From the NCBI RefSeq assembly GCF_016587435.1, contig NZ_BNJJ01000004.1, forward strand, positions 62,001 to 126,000: a stretch of DNA of 64,000 bases, read 5' to 3'. Each line of letters starts with the position of its first letter. The stretch's first letter is position 1. Position numbers and translations under genes: made by a program. The stretch comes from Dictyobacter formicarum (GTDB lineage Bacteria; Chloroflexota; Ktedonobacteria; Ktedonobacterales; Ktedonobacteraceae). Of the stretch, positions 40,974 through 48,815 are shown in pieces. The notes beneath the pieces are model-generated. The model had not been told where the DNA came from and made no database searches. It saw nothing but the letters and a program-made list of their open reading frames with translations.

Positions 40974-41189
40974 CTATGTAAGCTTGAGAATATGGTCAGT
41001 GATAGTGGAGACGAAGGCATTCTGTAGCAACTGGGTGAACCAGTTACGGCGCAAATTACCATTGCCGAAAGCAATCTGAGCTTCATTCGTTTTCCAGGGT
41101 CGAAGCATAATACCAAGTAAGGTGGCTACTGTAATGATGGCAATGAGTATGGTACGTACCTGTGTTGACACATGGAAAAGGATCGCCAT
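40974..41189 (-). CDS. Small membrane protein, possibly a truncated transporter
   Basis: A 71-residue product with one hydrophobic helix (ILIAIITVATLLGIML) followed by RPWKTNEAQIAFGNGN. The L-R-P-x-x-x-N-E-A pattern after a first helix recalls the N-terminus of ArsB-like ion transporters, so it could be a fragment of one; the rest of such a protein is not found. AAGGA lies 9 bases before the ATG, which supports translation. The peroxiredoxin-CSD gene follows 62 bp downstream on the same strand. Confidence 0.4.
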   Translation of the reverse strand: MAILFHVSTQVRTILIAIITVATLLGIMLRPWKTNEAQIAFGNGNLRRNWFTQLLQNAFVSTITDHILKLT

Positions 41190-41265
41190 TTTTTCAATTC
41201 CTTACAGCAATATATTATTAGATTGTGTTTATAACACGGCGCGCTCATGCAAAAAGTTGGAAACT

Positions 41266-42120
41266 TTAACTATTGGATTTTGACTCGGGCTGGCTACTGG
41301 TATGCTGACTGCTTATAGACGTGCGGCTGATTTGCATGTGACGCAATTGTGTGGGTGCAACCCCGAAAGCACGATGAATAGTCTTGTTGAAGAGATGAAG
41401 ATCATTGATGCCAACTTCGATAGCAATGGATTTAATTGAGCGTGTGGAAGTGGTGAGCAGGTGATGTGCTCTGTCCATACGTCGTTTTTGAATATACCCT
41501 GAGATTGTGCAGCCTAAAGACTTCTGGAAGAGGCGTGCCAGGTGGTTATGTGAGAGCCCCACTTCGTGTGCTAGCTCCGCAATATATATGCGCTCGCCGA
41601 TGCGCAACTCAATCATTTTTACTACCTGTTCAACTGCAGGATGGACACTATTGAGTGTAGTAGCAGGGGCGGGTGAACGCTCACTTATTTGCCAGAGGAT
41701 ATCCCAGAGCTTGATGGTGGCTCGGGTTGGCCGTGTTGTCCAGTTAACGATTGCATGTGTGAAGTCAGTTTGTAGCGTTCTAAAATCGTCTTGTAAGTCC
41801 TGCATAGCTAAAATCGAAATCGTGGCTTGTTCTGGAAGCATAGCGGAAAACGAAAAATGAGCATAAAGATGTTCTGAGCGCCCCAGGTAACGGTACTCTA
41901 TCTGGGCGTCAGGCGGTGTGATACTGATGTAGCCCGGGCGAATAGGTAAGGCGAGTCCATCAATCCATAATTCTCCGACGTATTGATAGAGATGTATGCA
42001 CCACAATCCCTCCAGTTGGTAGCGTTCAACTGGAAGAAAGCCATGGACTGCATAGCCCATATTCAGAACTTTTGGTTGGTTCTCTAATGGTATCGACCAG
42101 CGCCTTTCAGATGCAAACAT
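41266..42120 (-). CDS. AraC-family transcriptional regulator
   Basis: A 284-residue regulator. The N-terminal half is a cupin-like sensor (LWCIHLYQYVGELWIDGLALPIRPGYISITPPDAQIEYRY). The C-terminal double HTH is VVKMIELRIGERIYIAELAHEVGLSHNHLARLFQKSLGCTISGYIQKRRMDRAHHLL and IAIEVGINDLHLFNKTIHRAFGVAPTQLR. It is divergent from the PhyH-type dioxygenase (140 bp between), so that gene is its most likely target. No strong ribosome binding site was seen before the ATG at 42120. Confidence 0.87.
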   Translation of the reverse strand: MFASERRWSIPLENQPKVLNMGYAVHGFLPVERYQLEGLWCIHLYQYVGELWIDGLALPIRPGYISITPPDAQIEYRYLGRSEHLYAHFSFSAMLPEQATISILAMQDLQDDFRTLQTDFTHAIVNWTTRPTRATIKLWDILWQISERSPAPATTLNSVHPAVEQVVKMIELRIGERIYIAELAHEVGLSHNHLARLFQKSLGCTISGYIQKRRMDRAHHLLTTSTRSIKSIAIEVGINDLHLFNKTIHRAFGVAPTQLRHMQISRTSISSQHTSSQPESKSNS

Positions 42121-42260
42121 GGTGATATTGTACCAATAATCATAAATGTGGGCAATTGTTTCTTCGCTGGTTCATGGGTATATTTGACGTTATAAGCGAT
42201 GGCAATTAGCCAGTTGATCACCGGAACAAGTCACTAATGCTTTAGGAGGAAGCCAGTATC

Positions 42261-43133
42261 ATGACACATGAACAGCGTATGGCTGGTAGTCTAACGGAAG
42301 AGCAGATAGCGTTTTATGAGCGAGAAGGTTATCTGGTTTTACCTCATTTTCTTACTGTAGAGGATATGGCACCTGTACGTGCCGCTTTAGAAGAGAAAGT
42401 CTCCTGGATTGCCGATGACCTTTATAAGGATGGCTTTATCACGGATAAGCTTGAGCAACGTCCATTTGAGACGCGCCTGGCAGATCTTTTTGCTGGCTTA
42501 ACTGATAAAGAATTTCTGCACTATGGTCGTGGTTGGCGTGATCGGCAGCCTGGATTATTTCATCTGATCAGCCAGCCGAAAATTTTGGATGCCATTGAGT
42601 CGCTGATCGGATCAGAAATTTTTGCTAATCCAGTCTATAATGTGCGCCCTAAAGTACCTCATGTGGCTGCGGGAGCTGTCCCCTGGCACCAGGATAAATC
42701 TTATTGGCCGGACGCTAATTCAAATCCTGTGATTACTGCCTGGGTGGCTCTGGTGGATGCCACCGCCGAAAATGGTTGCTTACACATTATGCCCCGTACC
42801 CATAAAAAACAGGTGCTCTCATACCATGCTGAAACCTATTCTGGAACCGGTTATACCGAATTAGACGCGGAACATGTTTCTAAGAAAAAGCAGGCTATAA
42901 GTTTGCCATTAGCTGCTGGAGGCGTCATCCTTTTTAATGATCGATGCATCCACATGTCCACCATGAATAACTCGCATGTTGTGCGCTGGAGCGTGGACTT
43001 GCGTTACCAGCCGACTGATCAAGATCCTATGCCACAACATGGCATCGGTTTTCTGGCGCGTAGCCGCCAACACCCTGAACAGGTGACAACTTTAGATGAC
43101 TGGCTGGCGGAACGGCCAACTCATCACCTGTAA
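42261..43133 (+). CDS. Phytanoyl-CoA dioxygenase family protein
   Basis: Fe(II)/2-oxoglutarate dioxygenase of 290 residues. The metal ligands are the HxD of PWHQDKSYWPD and the distal His in CIHMSTMNNSHVVRWSVDLRY, where the Arg would bind 2-oxoglutarate. NGCLHIMPRTHKKQ is the characteristic PhyH segment, and the N-terminus LTEEQIAFYEREGYLVLPHFLTVEDM also fits. Probable substrate is a small natural product or carnitine-like metabolite; it cannot be determined here. TAGGAGG lies upstream of the ATG. It is divergent from the AraC regulator. Confidence 0.9.
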   Translation: MTHEQRMAGSLTEEQIAFYEREGYLVLPHFLTVEDMAPVRAALEEKVSWIADDLYKDGFITDKLEQRPFETRLADLFAGLTDKEFLHYGRGWRDRQPGLFHLISQPKILDAIESLIGSEIFANPVYNVRPKVPHVAAGAVPWHQDKSYWPDANSNPVITAWVALVDATAENGCLHIMPRTHKKQVLSYHAETYSGTGYTELDAEHVSKKKQAISLPLAAGGVILFNDRCIHMSTMNNSHVVRWSVDLRYQPTDQDPMPQHGIGFLARSRQHPEQVTTLDDWLAERPTHHL

Positions 43134-43186
43134 CCACACCGTACGGAATGCACTTGAGGTACTGCTTATGGTTGTATTCTAGCTTC

Positions 43187-44632
43187 TCACGCAGTATGTC
43201 GAGCTGAGGAATACAATGTGGGCCAGAGATTGATTGTCAGGCAGATAGCCAGCGCTAAACCACATGGTCCCGAAAGACCCATGAGGATGGTGCTCAAGGC
43301 ATATCCCTGGGCGCTATGAATGAAGGGGGAAAGCAGAAGAGGGCTCACACGTAGCACAACAGCGGCATTGCCGAGCCAGAGTGTCGCGCTCACCAGCCGG
43401 GGCGAAACGATCTGGCAGCCGGAGAAGCTCGGCAACATACGCGGCGCAATGCCGCAGATCAAAAGCGCGATAAATCCGATGGCGAAGCTATGGCGGATCG
43501 CATCAATGGCGACTGGCGCGCTGCCAGTCGCTAGCAAACTGAGACCATCAATAAGTAGCAGCAGGGCGCCAAGTAGCGCCCACAGATAGGAGCTGGCAAC
43601 CAGGCCTACGAATGGTCCGTAATTGGCTTGCTCTTTCTTTATCTGTTTCTTATAGCTCTGAGCCAATGCTACAGGTTTGGGGGCGAGTTGCGCCACGCGC
43701 TGTGGTAGGCGGCCTCGCTTGCGCATCAGGCGCAGGAAGGTGCCGACAAACAGCAGCACAACGCCTCCCGTCAGTAGCATGCCCAGACCACCGATGATGT
43801 TTGCCCAGAACTGTGGCAGGTTATTTGCTGTGCCCACGCTCATGAGCGCCAGTCCTGTAAAGTATGTTCCGGACAGAGGCCACAGCGCCCGGCGTGGAAA
43901 ACCATCTAGCTCTGCATACATAGGCAGGGAGCGGGCCGACATTGCCAGCGCTATTGGCACCAGGAAACCGAAGAGACCCAGCGTCACATTCAGCGCATCG
44001 CTCCTATACAATGCTAACCCGCTTCCTTGCGCTGCCTGTACGACATTGAGTAAATTCACGATACTGGCGATTCCTGATGAACAGAAAGCGCCCACAAAAA
44101 ACGGCAAGACGCTCCAATAGGCCGGGCGTGTCTTCGCAGGCGGACCACGCCGTGCGGTTACTCCTATCAAGAACAGAATGCCGCCAATGGCGATTACTTC
44201 GAACAGCCCGCTGTTGACAAGCATTAACCGCCACGCTGGAGCATCCACCATAATTAGTCCGGGCTGACTGACAGCTCGTAGGATCAGGCTCACAATGGCT
44301 ATGCCTAGCAACCAGGGTAGAAAGCGGGCGCCCGCCAATGGGGCGCCACATAGCCGTGGGAAAAAGTGTAACGCTATACCCAGGACAAAAAGGCCTGCCC
44401 ATCCATACAGTTGGAGATGTCCATGTGCCTGTACGACGGCTTCCCACCACATGCCAGGCGGTATTGCAAAAGCCAGCGATAGTGTCAGCACGCTTGCCAG
44501 TACAAAGCCGCCGCACGCCCCTATAAGGAGAGCCGCCTTCACCACTGGCGCAACGCGCCAGAACGGTTCCTGCTTGTTCTCCGTTTCAAGCTTTGATGTA
44601 TGCCCATGTTTTCCATATCCAATTGTATGCAT
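43187..44632 (-). CDS. NnrS-like multi-span membrane protein
   Basis: A 481-residue protein with about 12 hydrophobic segments. The diagnostic block is VVQAHGHLQLYGWAGLFVLGIALHFFPRLCG, the NnrS-type AHGHLQ motif with histidines in membrane helices; a second half has IRHSFAIGFIALLICGIAPRML. NnrS proteins carry heme and copper and protect cells from nitric oxide. It is 12 bp downstream of the copper protein gene and belongs to the cluster with the Crp/Fnr regulator, DUF2249 and hemerythrin genes. The ATG at 44632 has AGGGGA upstream; a TTG one codon earlier is possible. Confidence 0.85.
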   Translation of the reverse strand: MHTIGYGKHGHTSKLETENKQEPFWRVAPVVKAALLIGACGGFVLASVLTLSLAFAIPPGMWWEAVVQAHGHLQLYGWAGLFVLGIALHFFPRLCGAPLAGARFLPWLLGIAIVSLILRAVSQPGLIMVDAPAWRLMLVNSGLFEVIAIGGILFLIGVTARRGPPAKTRPAYWSVLPFFVGAFCSSGIASIVNLLNVVQAAQGSGLALYRSDALNVTLGLFGFLVPIALAMSARSLPMYAELDGFPRRALWPLSGTYFTGLALMSVGTANNLPQFWANIIGGLGMLLTGGVVLLFVGTFLRLMRKRGRLPQRVAQLAPKPVALAQSYKKQIKKEQANYGPFVGLVASSYLWALLGALLLLIDGLSLLATGSAPVAIDAIRHSFAIGFIALLICGIAPRMLPSFSGCQIVSPRLVSATLWLGNAAVVLRVSPLLLSPFIHSAQGYALSTILMGLSGPCGLALAICLTINLWPTLYSSARHTA

Positions 44633-44644
44633 CAAAGGTCCCCT

Positions 44645-45055
44645 TTATTGAACAATCACGGTCAGATTCATCCCTGGATGAACCGTGCAATACAGATGAA
44701 ACGTACCGGGTGTCGTGAATGGCCCTATGACCTGACTGTTGCCACTGCCACTGATCTGTACATTGTTCACAGTTGGCATGCCCTTCTCCTGTATTGGCTG
44801 AGAGCTTCCATTCACCCAACTGCCGCTGGCAATGATATGGGGTGTCGCTGCATCATCCATCAACATAATGGTGCCGCCCTTCCTGATAGTAACAGATGAC
44901 TGTGCAAAGTTCTGATCGCTCATGTGCACCATATAGCCACCGCTATCGCTGTTAGAACTCCCACTGGTACTGCCAGTACCGGAACCACTACTGCATGCGG
45001 CGATTACAAGCGTCATCAAGCTGAAAAATATTAAAACCGCTAGAAGTTTTTTCAT
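44645..45055 (-). CDS. Cupredoxin (type 1 copper) lipoprotein
   Basis: A 136-residue secreted lipoprotein and probable electron carrier. The signal peptide ends with VIAAC (Cys21), followed by a Gly/Ser linker. The copper site is complete: His73 in ATPHIIASG and Cys123, His126 and Met129 in FHLYCTVHPGMNL. The beta-sandwich strands IRKGGTIMLMDDA and VIGPFTTPGTF fit plastocyanin-like folds. It is the first gene of the operon with the NnrS-like protein, and a copy of the shared CRP-like palindrome lies 88 bp upstream. Confidence 0.92.
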   Translation of the reverse strand: MKKLLAVLIFFSLMTLVIAACSSGSGTGSTSGSSNSDSGGYMVHMSDQNFAQSSVTIRKGGTIMLMDDAATPHIIASGSWVNGSSQPIQEKGMPTVNNVQISGSGNSQVIGPFTTPGTFHLYCTVHPGMNLTVIVQ

Positions 45056-45341
45056 AATTGTACTTTCCCTGCTAATAGAACAGCTATACTAAGTAATTCT
45101 CTTCTCTAACGAAGAGGATAACTTTAGCAGGTGGAGATTCCTGCGACTTTTGTCACATAGAGGCGTTGTGATGTGTTTGTGATGGCCAGCTGTTCAATCG
45201 GATGAGCGCAGCTGCCTGGAAAGCCAACCACATACCTGGATACGGATCACTTTGAATGGCAGAGCTATGGCAGCGGAGCTAGCCGCGAGTGAGTAGCGTT
45301 GACGATTGCTTTTAATCGCACTGTAAGGGAAGATGAGGATG
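45056..45341. other. Intergenic region upstream of the copper protein operon
   Basis: 286 bp between the copper protein gene (start 45055, minus strand) and the end of the Crp/Fnr gene. It contains the palindrome at 45143-45156 and nearby TGTGA half-sites (about 45166-45185). No gene. Confidence 0.5.
45143..45156 (-). promoter_or_regulatory. CRP/FNR-like operator, site 1
   Basis: GCGACTTTTGTCAC on the + strand; on the minus strand this reads TGTGACAAAAGTCGCA with flanks, i.e. TGTGA-N6-TCGCA. It lies 88 bp before the copper protein start. The same motif occurs at 46140-46153 and 48399-48412. Confidence 0.6.
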
Positions 45342-46013
45342 TTATTCCGAGGTGAGCAAACGGAGGCGTTCACGGTCCATCACGATAGCTCGCCCCTGGT
45401 GCATCTCGATGGCACCCGCTGTCTCTAGCTCTTTGAGCGAGCGTCCCACGACTTCACGAGCGGTGCCAGCCAGCGCCGCCATCTCTTGTTGGGTCAGGTG
45501 ATGGGAGTGGTGAGCCTGCTGAGATGCTTCCTCCTGATCAAGGAGCAGCTTGGCGACTCGGGCCGTGACATGACGGAGAGAAAGATCTTCGACAAGTGAG
45601 ACAAGATGGCGCAAGGCACCTGTGAGCGAGCGTACGACGGCTTCGGCTACTTCGGGCCGCGTCATGATCAGTGTGCGCAGATCCGCGCGTCTGATGACGT
45701 ACACACTGCTTCGCTCCATAGCTGCCACACTGGCGGGATTGGGACCGCCATCCAGAGCAGGCACATCGTTGAAGGTGTGGCCCGCCGCGATCATGCGCAG
45801 GACCTGCTCCTTGCCGCTCGGCGAGGTCTTGAAGACTTTGACTAGCCCCGAATGCACATAGTGCAATGCACCACCCAGATCGCCTTCCAGCAAAATGAGG
45901 TCACCGCGTTCGTAAGAACGCTCCTGTGTCATTACCGCAACCTGTGCCAGGTCCTCCTGGTTGAGCTGCGCAAAAAGAGGAATGCGGCGCAGCACTTCGA
46001 GTTCGACGGGCAT
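45342..46013 (-). CDS. Crp/Fnr-family transcriptional regulator
   Basis: A 223-residue regulator with an N-terminal cyclic-nucleotide-binding-type barrel (SYERGDLILLEGDLGGALHYVHSGLVKVF, VLRMIAAGHTFND) and a C-terminal HTH (LTQQEMAALAGTAREVVGRSLKELETAGAIE). It has no cysteine at all, so it cannot hold an FNR-type Fe-S cluster; a heme or other ligand, as in DNR-type NO sensors, is possible. The recognition helix has Arg186, Glu187 and Arg191 in the same R-E-x-x-G-R pattern as E. coli CRP, which reads TGTGA. That agrees with the TGTGA-N6-TCGCA palindromes nearby. AAGGAGAG precedes the ATG at 46013. Confidence 0.9.
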   Translation of the reverse strand: MPVELEVLRRIPLFAQLNQEDLAQVAVMTQERSYERGDLILLEGDLGGALHYVHSGLVKVFKTSPSGKEQVLRMIAAGHTFNDVPALDGGPNPASVAAMERSSVYVIRRADLRTLIMTRPEVAEAVVRSLTGALRHLVSLVEDLSLRHVTARVAKLLLDQEEASQQAHHSHHLTQQEMAALAGTAREVVGRSLKELETAGAIEMHQGRAIVMDRERLRLLTSE

Positions 46014-46081
46014 AAGATCTCTCCTTCCAACCAGGTATCCAATCCCGATATGAGAGAACAATAGCAGAACCCAGGTTTGGG

Positions 46082-46095
46082 TGTCAATCCTGACA
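46082..46095. promoter_or_regulatory. Small palindrome upstream of the Crp/Fnr gene
   Basis: TGTCA-ATCC-TGACA, a perfect 5 bp inverted repeat with 4 bp spacer, about 70 bp before the Crp/Fnr start codon. It may be an additional regulatory site; its half-site order differs from the three main operators. Confidence 0.3.
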
Positions 46096-46139
46096 ATAGT
46101 TGTTGCTGTACTACGAAGTTTTCCAGCGGACACGAGATT

Positions 46140-46153
46140 GCGACTTTTATCAC
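46140..46153. promoter_or_regulatory. CRP/FNR-like operator, site 2
   Basis: GCGACTTTTATCAC, the second copy of the palindrome (one change, A for G). It lies between the divergent Crp/Fnr gene (start 46013) and the DUF2249 gene (start 46318) and could act on both. Confidence 0.55.
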
Positions 46154-46262
46154 GGTAATACTTCTGTCCAGTGACTTATATTTGAGACACGTATGGATCT
46201 CCACATGATGTTTATCATATGGAGCATGCGTCATAGGTGCTGAGCTTGCCTCAGCTTTGATT

Positions 46263-46292
46263 CCGAAGGCGCGAAACATATAGCTTTCAGAT
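46263..46292 (+). repeat. 30 bp dispersed repeat, copy 3
   Basis: Begins CCGAAGGCGCGAA and ends TAGCTTTCAGAT. It lies only 25 bp before the DUF2249 start codon, so it would be inside the leader RNA. Confidence 0.5.
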
Positions 46293-46317
46293 ACACTCTG
46301 AAGAAGGAGAGAAGGCA

Positions 46318-46584
46318 ATGATAGAGCAGGCTCTACGTTGGAAAGCAGAAGCAGAAACAGTCCTTGATGTGAGACCAGATCTGGCTAGCGGGGGCGAGCC
46401 CTTTGTGCGCATTATGGAGGCGGCTTTCACCATTCAGCCCGGTGGCACACTGGTGATCATTGCGCCGTTTGAGCCGGTTCCACTCTATGATGCCCTGGGA
46501 GCACAGGGCTTTACACATGAAACGGTTATGGTTGCAGCCGATGAGTGGGTGGTACGGTTTACCCGCGCTCAGTTACCAGGATGA
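46318..46584 (+). CDS. DUF2249 domain protein
   Basis: An 88-residue soluble protein of the DUF2249 family: AETVLDVRPDLASGGEPFVRIMEAAFTIQPGGTLVIIAPFEPVPLYDALGAQGFTHE. The LDVRPDLxxGxEPFxxI start and the PFEPxPL turn are typical. The TusA-like fold suggests a role in sulfur or metal transfer, and the family is found beside nitric oxide and cytochrome oxidase genes. It is the first gene of an operon with the cbb3-like membrane protein (10 bp gap). GGAGAGAAGG precedes the ATG. A second DUF2249 gene lies at 48529. Confidence 0.9.
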   Translation: MIEQALRWKAEAETVLDVRPDLASGGEPFVRIMEAAFTIQPGGTLVIIAPFEPVPLYDALGAQGFTHETVMVAADEWVVRFTRAQLPG

Positions 46585-46594
46585 AAGGAGCGGT

Positions 46595-47968
46595 GTGCCT
46601 GTGGGTATTTTGAAACCTGATGCAAAGCAGGGGGACTCCTTACCGTTGAGGAGTACACCTGCTATCTCGACCAGCAGGATGCCAGGCATGATGGGGGGCC
46701 GCCGTGGTCTGCCTTTGTCCGTGCCGTTGCCGTTTCTGCTCACAGGGGTAAGCGCGGCGGCGTTTTTTGGTCTCCTGCTGCCAGCGATGATACCCGAAGC
46801 CATGCTTGCCCCGAACTTCCCGCATGTGTTGGCTGAGGTGCACCTGGCAACGTTGGGGTGGCTGACCATGATCGTTATGGGTGCTTCGCTCCAGCTTACG
46901 CCGGTTATGATTGTGGCTCCGCTATGTGCGACGCGCTTCATTCGCTGGCAATATCCGGTGTATATGAGCGGCGTGACCTTGCTATTGAGTGGCTTCTGGT
47001 GGATGCGACCCTGGCTCATGGCCGTTGGCGGTAGCCTGGTTGTGTTGGCAGTGATCCACTACACAGTGATACTGGGCACCAGTCTTGCGCGTGCGGCTAC
47101 TCGCCCCTTGACCGTGCGCTTTCTGGTCGCGTCATTGGTGACGTTGTGCATTGTGGTAAGTCTGGGGCTGACGATGGCGCTCAACATGCAGTTCAGTTTC
47201 CTTGGAGCAACTTTAGAGTGGGTGCTGCTGGTACACCTTCTCCTGGGCGTCGTTGGTTGGCTCAGCAATACCCTGGTGGGCGTCTCTTATACGCTTGTGC
47301 GCATGTTTGCGATGGCCCATGGCCATACTGATCGTCTGGGATGTTTTGTCTTTGTTCTCTTGAATACCGGCATCGTGATCCTGGCATCTGGCTTCATGGC
47401 AGCCTGGTTGCCGTTGATCGCGATAGGAGGGGGAGCACTGGTAGTGGCTGTCTGGCTCTTTGCTTATGATTTCCAGCGTATGTTCCGTTTGCGCCGCCGC
47501 AAGGTGCTCGATGCAGCACAGTATCATAGTATCGCGGCAGTCGTGTATCTTTCCCTGGTTATTCCTGCCGGTATAGCGGTTGTTCTGGCTGGCTGGCAAC
47601 AGTCAACGATGTTGGTGGCACTCGGGTTGGCGGCGCTGGTAGGTTGGTTAGGCCAGAGCACGATAGGGTATCTATATAAAATCGTGCCATTTCTTATCTG
47701 GCAGAGCCGCTACGGACCGCTCGTCGGGCGTCAGAAAGTTCCTCTGATGCGTGAGCTGGTGCCCGAACGCTGGACATGGATAAGCTGGTGGCTGATCAAT
47801 GGTGGTCTGCTATGTACGCTCTTTGCGGTCCTATGCGTCTGGACGCTGCTTGCGCAGCTTGCTAGCGGATTGCTGGGAGCTGGTCTCGTTCTTGCGGCCG
47901 CCACTGTGTTTAGTGCGCTACGTCATCTCCCTCTACGAAAGAGCAAATATAATGGGAGCACCTTTTAA
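46595..47968 (+). CDS. Cytochrome oxidase subunit I-like (cbb3/NnrS-like) membrane protein
   Basis: A protein of about 457 residues with 12 predicted membrane helices. Histidines in helices, as in VLAEVHLATLGWLTMIVMGASLQLTPVM, LLVHLLLGVVGWLSNTLVG and MFAMAHGH, resemble heme ligands of heme-copper oxidase or NorB-type subunits, but the full set of copper ligands was not found. Such proteins occur beside DUF2249 and hemerythrin genes in nitrite or nitric oxide clusters. The start is uncertain: GTG at 46595 or GTG at 46601, with AGGAG 4 or 10 bases upstream; an apparent longer frame overlaps the DUF2249 gene. Confidence 0.8.
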   Translation: MPVGILKPDAKQGDSLPLRSTPAISTSRMPGMMGGRRGLPLSVPLPFLLTGVSAAAFFGLLLPAMIPEAMLAPNFPHVLAEVHLATLGWLTMIVMGASLQLTPVMIVAPLCATRFIRWQYPVYMSGVTLLLSGFWWMRPWLMAVGGSLVVLAVIHYTVILGTSLARAATRPLTVRFLVASLVTLCIVVSLGLTMALNMQFSFLGATLEWVLLVHLLLGVVGWLSNTLVGVSYTLVRMFAMAHGHTDRLGCFVFVLLNTGIVILASGFMAAWLPLIAIGGGALVVAVWLFAYDFQRMFRLRRRKVLDAAQYHSIAAVVYLSLVIPAGIAVVLAGWQQSTMLVALGLAALVGWLGQSTIGYLYKIVPFLIWQSRYGPLVGRQKVPLMRELVPERWTWISWWLINGGLLCTLFAVLCVWTLLAQLASGLLGAGLVLAAATVFSALRHLPLRKSKYNGSTF

Positions 47969-47979
47969 GTGCTCCCACT

Positions 47980-48300
47980 TTAGTTAAAACCAAGCAGACG
48001 ACGACCTTCCTCCGTCATACGCGATGGGTCCCACGGTGGCTCCCATATCAAGTGTATCTCTCTACTGGTAAGCCCTGGTATTCCCTGCAATGCTGCCTCC
48101 ACCCCATCGCTGAGTGCTTCGTGCATGGGGCAACCGGGCGTAGTGAGCGTCATATCGATCGTGGCGTGCCCATTTGCGTTGACATCGATAGCATAGACCA
48201 GGCCCAGGTCGATGACATTGACGCCGAGTTCCGGGTCATAGACGTGACGTAACGCTTCAGCGATCAGCGCTCTGGTATTTTCACTCGTTGGTATATCCAT
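47980..48300 (-). CDS. DUF59 (MIP18/PaaD-like) metal-sulfur cluster assembly factor
   Basis: A 106-residue protein that helps load Fe-S clusters. The family signature is complete: RHVYDPELGVNVIDLGLVYAIDVNANGHATIDMTLTTPGCPMHEALSDGVEAAL and EIHLIWEPPWDPSRMTEEGRRLLG, with the reactive Cys in TPGCPM. It converges with the oxidase-like gene (11 bp apart). Divergently, after the CRP-like operator at 48399, come DUF2249 and hemerythrin. AAGAAGGA precedes the ATG. Confidence 0.93.
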   Translation of the reverse strand: MDIPTSENTRALIAEALRHVYDPELGVNVIDLGLVYAIDVNANGHATIDMTLTTPGCPMHEALSDGVEAALQGIPGLTSREIHLIWEPPWDPSRMTEEGRRLLGFN

Positions 48301-48398
48301 GTCTGTATCCTTCTTTTACAAGATTAATCGTTTCCGCGCCTGCCTGAGCAGGGAAAGCGGTCTGGAGGAAGCATAGCGCACATGATAAGTGGAGGGCA

Positions 48399-48412
48399 GC
48401 GACTTTTGTCAC
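48399..48412. promoter_or_regulatory. CRP/FNR-like operator, site 3
   Basis: GCGACTTTTGTCAC, identical to site 1. It lies 99 bp before the DUF59 start (minus strand) and 117 bp before the DUF2249 start (plus strand), so it could serve both divergent transcripts. Confidence 0.6.
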
Positions 48413-48528
48413 AGCATTACCTCCAGCGCATCGTGCATACTTGCCTCTGTACCCATAAGCCGTCCGCTGACTTATGTGATTAGTATTCGTGTATATAGCT
48501 TTTATAAGAGAGAAGGATGAAATACATT

Positions 48529-48774
48529 ATGACAGATGCTACTATTGAGACGCTTGATGTTCGGAATATGCAGCCACGTGAGCGCCATCCTGCGATTTTT
48601 GCTCGTCTTGACGCCCTCAAGCAGGGTGATATCTTACGCCTGATCAACGACCATGATCCCGCGCCGCTGCGCTACCAGTTGCTCGCGGAGCGTCCGGATA
48701 TGTTTACCTGGAAGCCAGAAAAACAGGGCCCGGAGGAATGGATTATCCGTATTCAGAAAGTGGAGTCGGAGTAG
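48529..48774 (+). CDS. DUF2249 domain protein, second copy
   Basis: An 81-residue soluble protein: IETLDVRNMQPRERHPAIFARLDALKQGDILRLINDHDPAPLRYQLLAERPDMFTWKPEKQGPEEWIIRIQK. The DVR-PRERHP start, NDHDPxPLRYQ and WxxxxxGPxEWxIRI blocks define the more common DUF2249 subgroup, unlike the copy at 46318. The ATG at 48529 is preferred because AAGGA lies 11 bases upstream, while the in-frame ATG at 48517 directly abuts it. The hemerythrin gene follows 41 bp later. Confidence 0.9.
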   Translation: MTDATIETLDVRNMQPRERHPAIFARLDALKQGDILRLINDHDPAPLRYQLLAERPDMFTWKPEKQGPEEWIIRIQKVESE

Positions 48775-48815
48775 TGAGCGGCCTATGAGGCAAACCGCTT
48801 GAGAAAGAGATAGCA

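Noticed and set aside
46460..46594. Upstream extension of the oxidase-like gene into DUF2249
   Set aside because: It overlaps a well-supported DUF2249 gene in another frame; the GTG starts after AAAGGAG are preferred.
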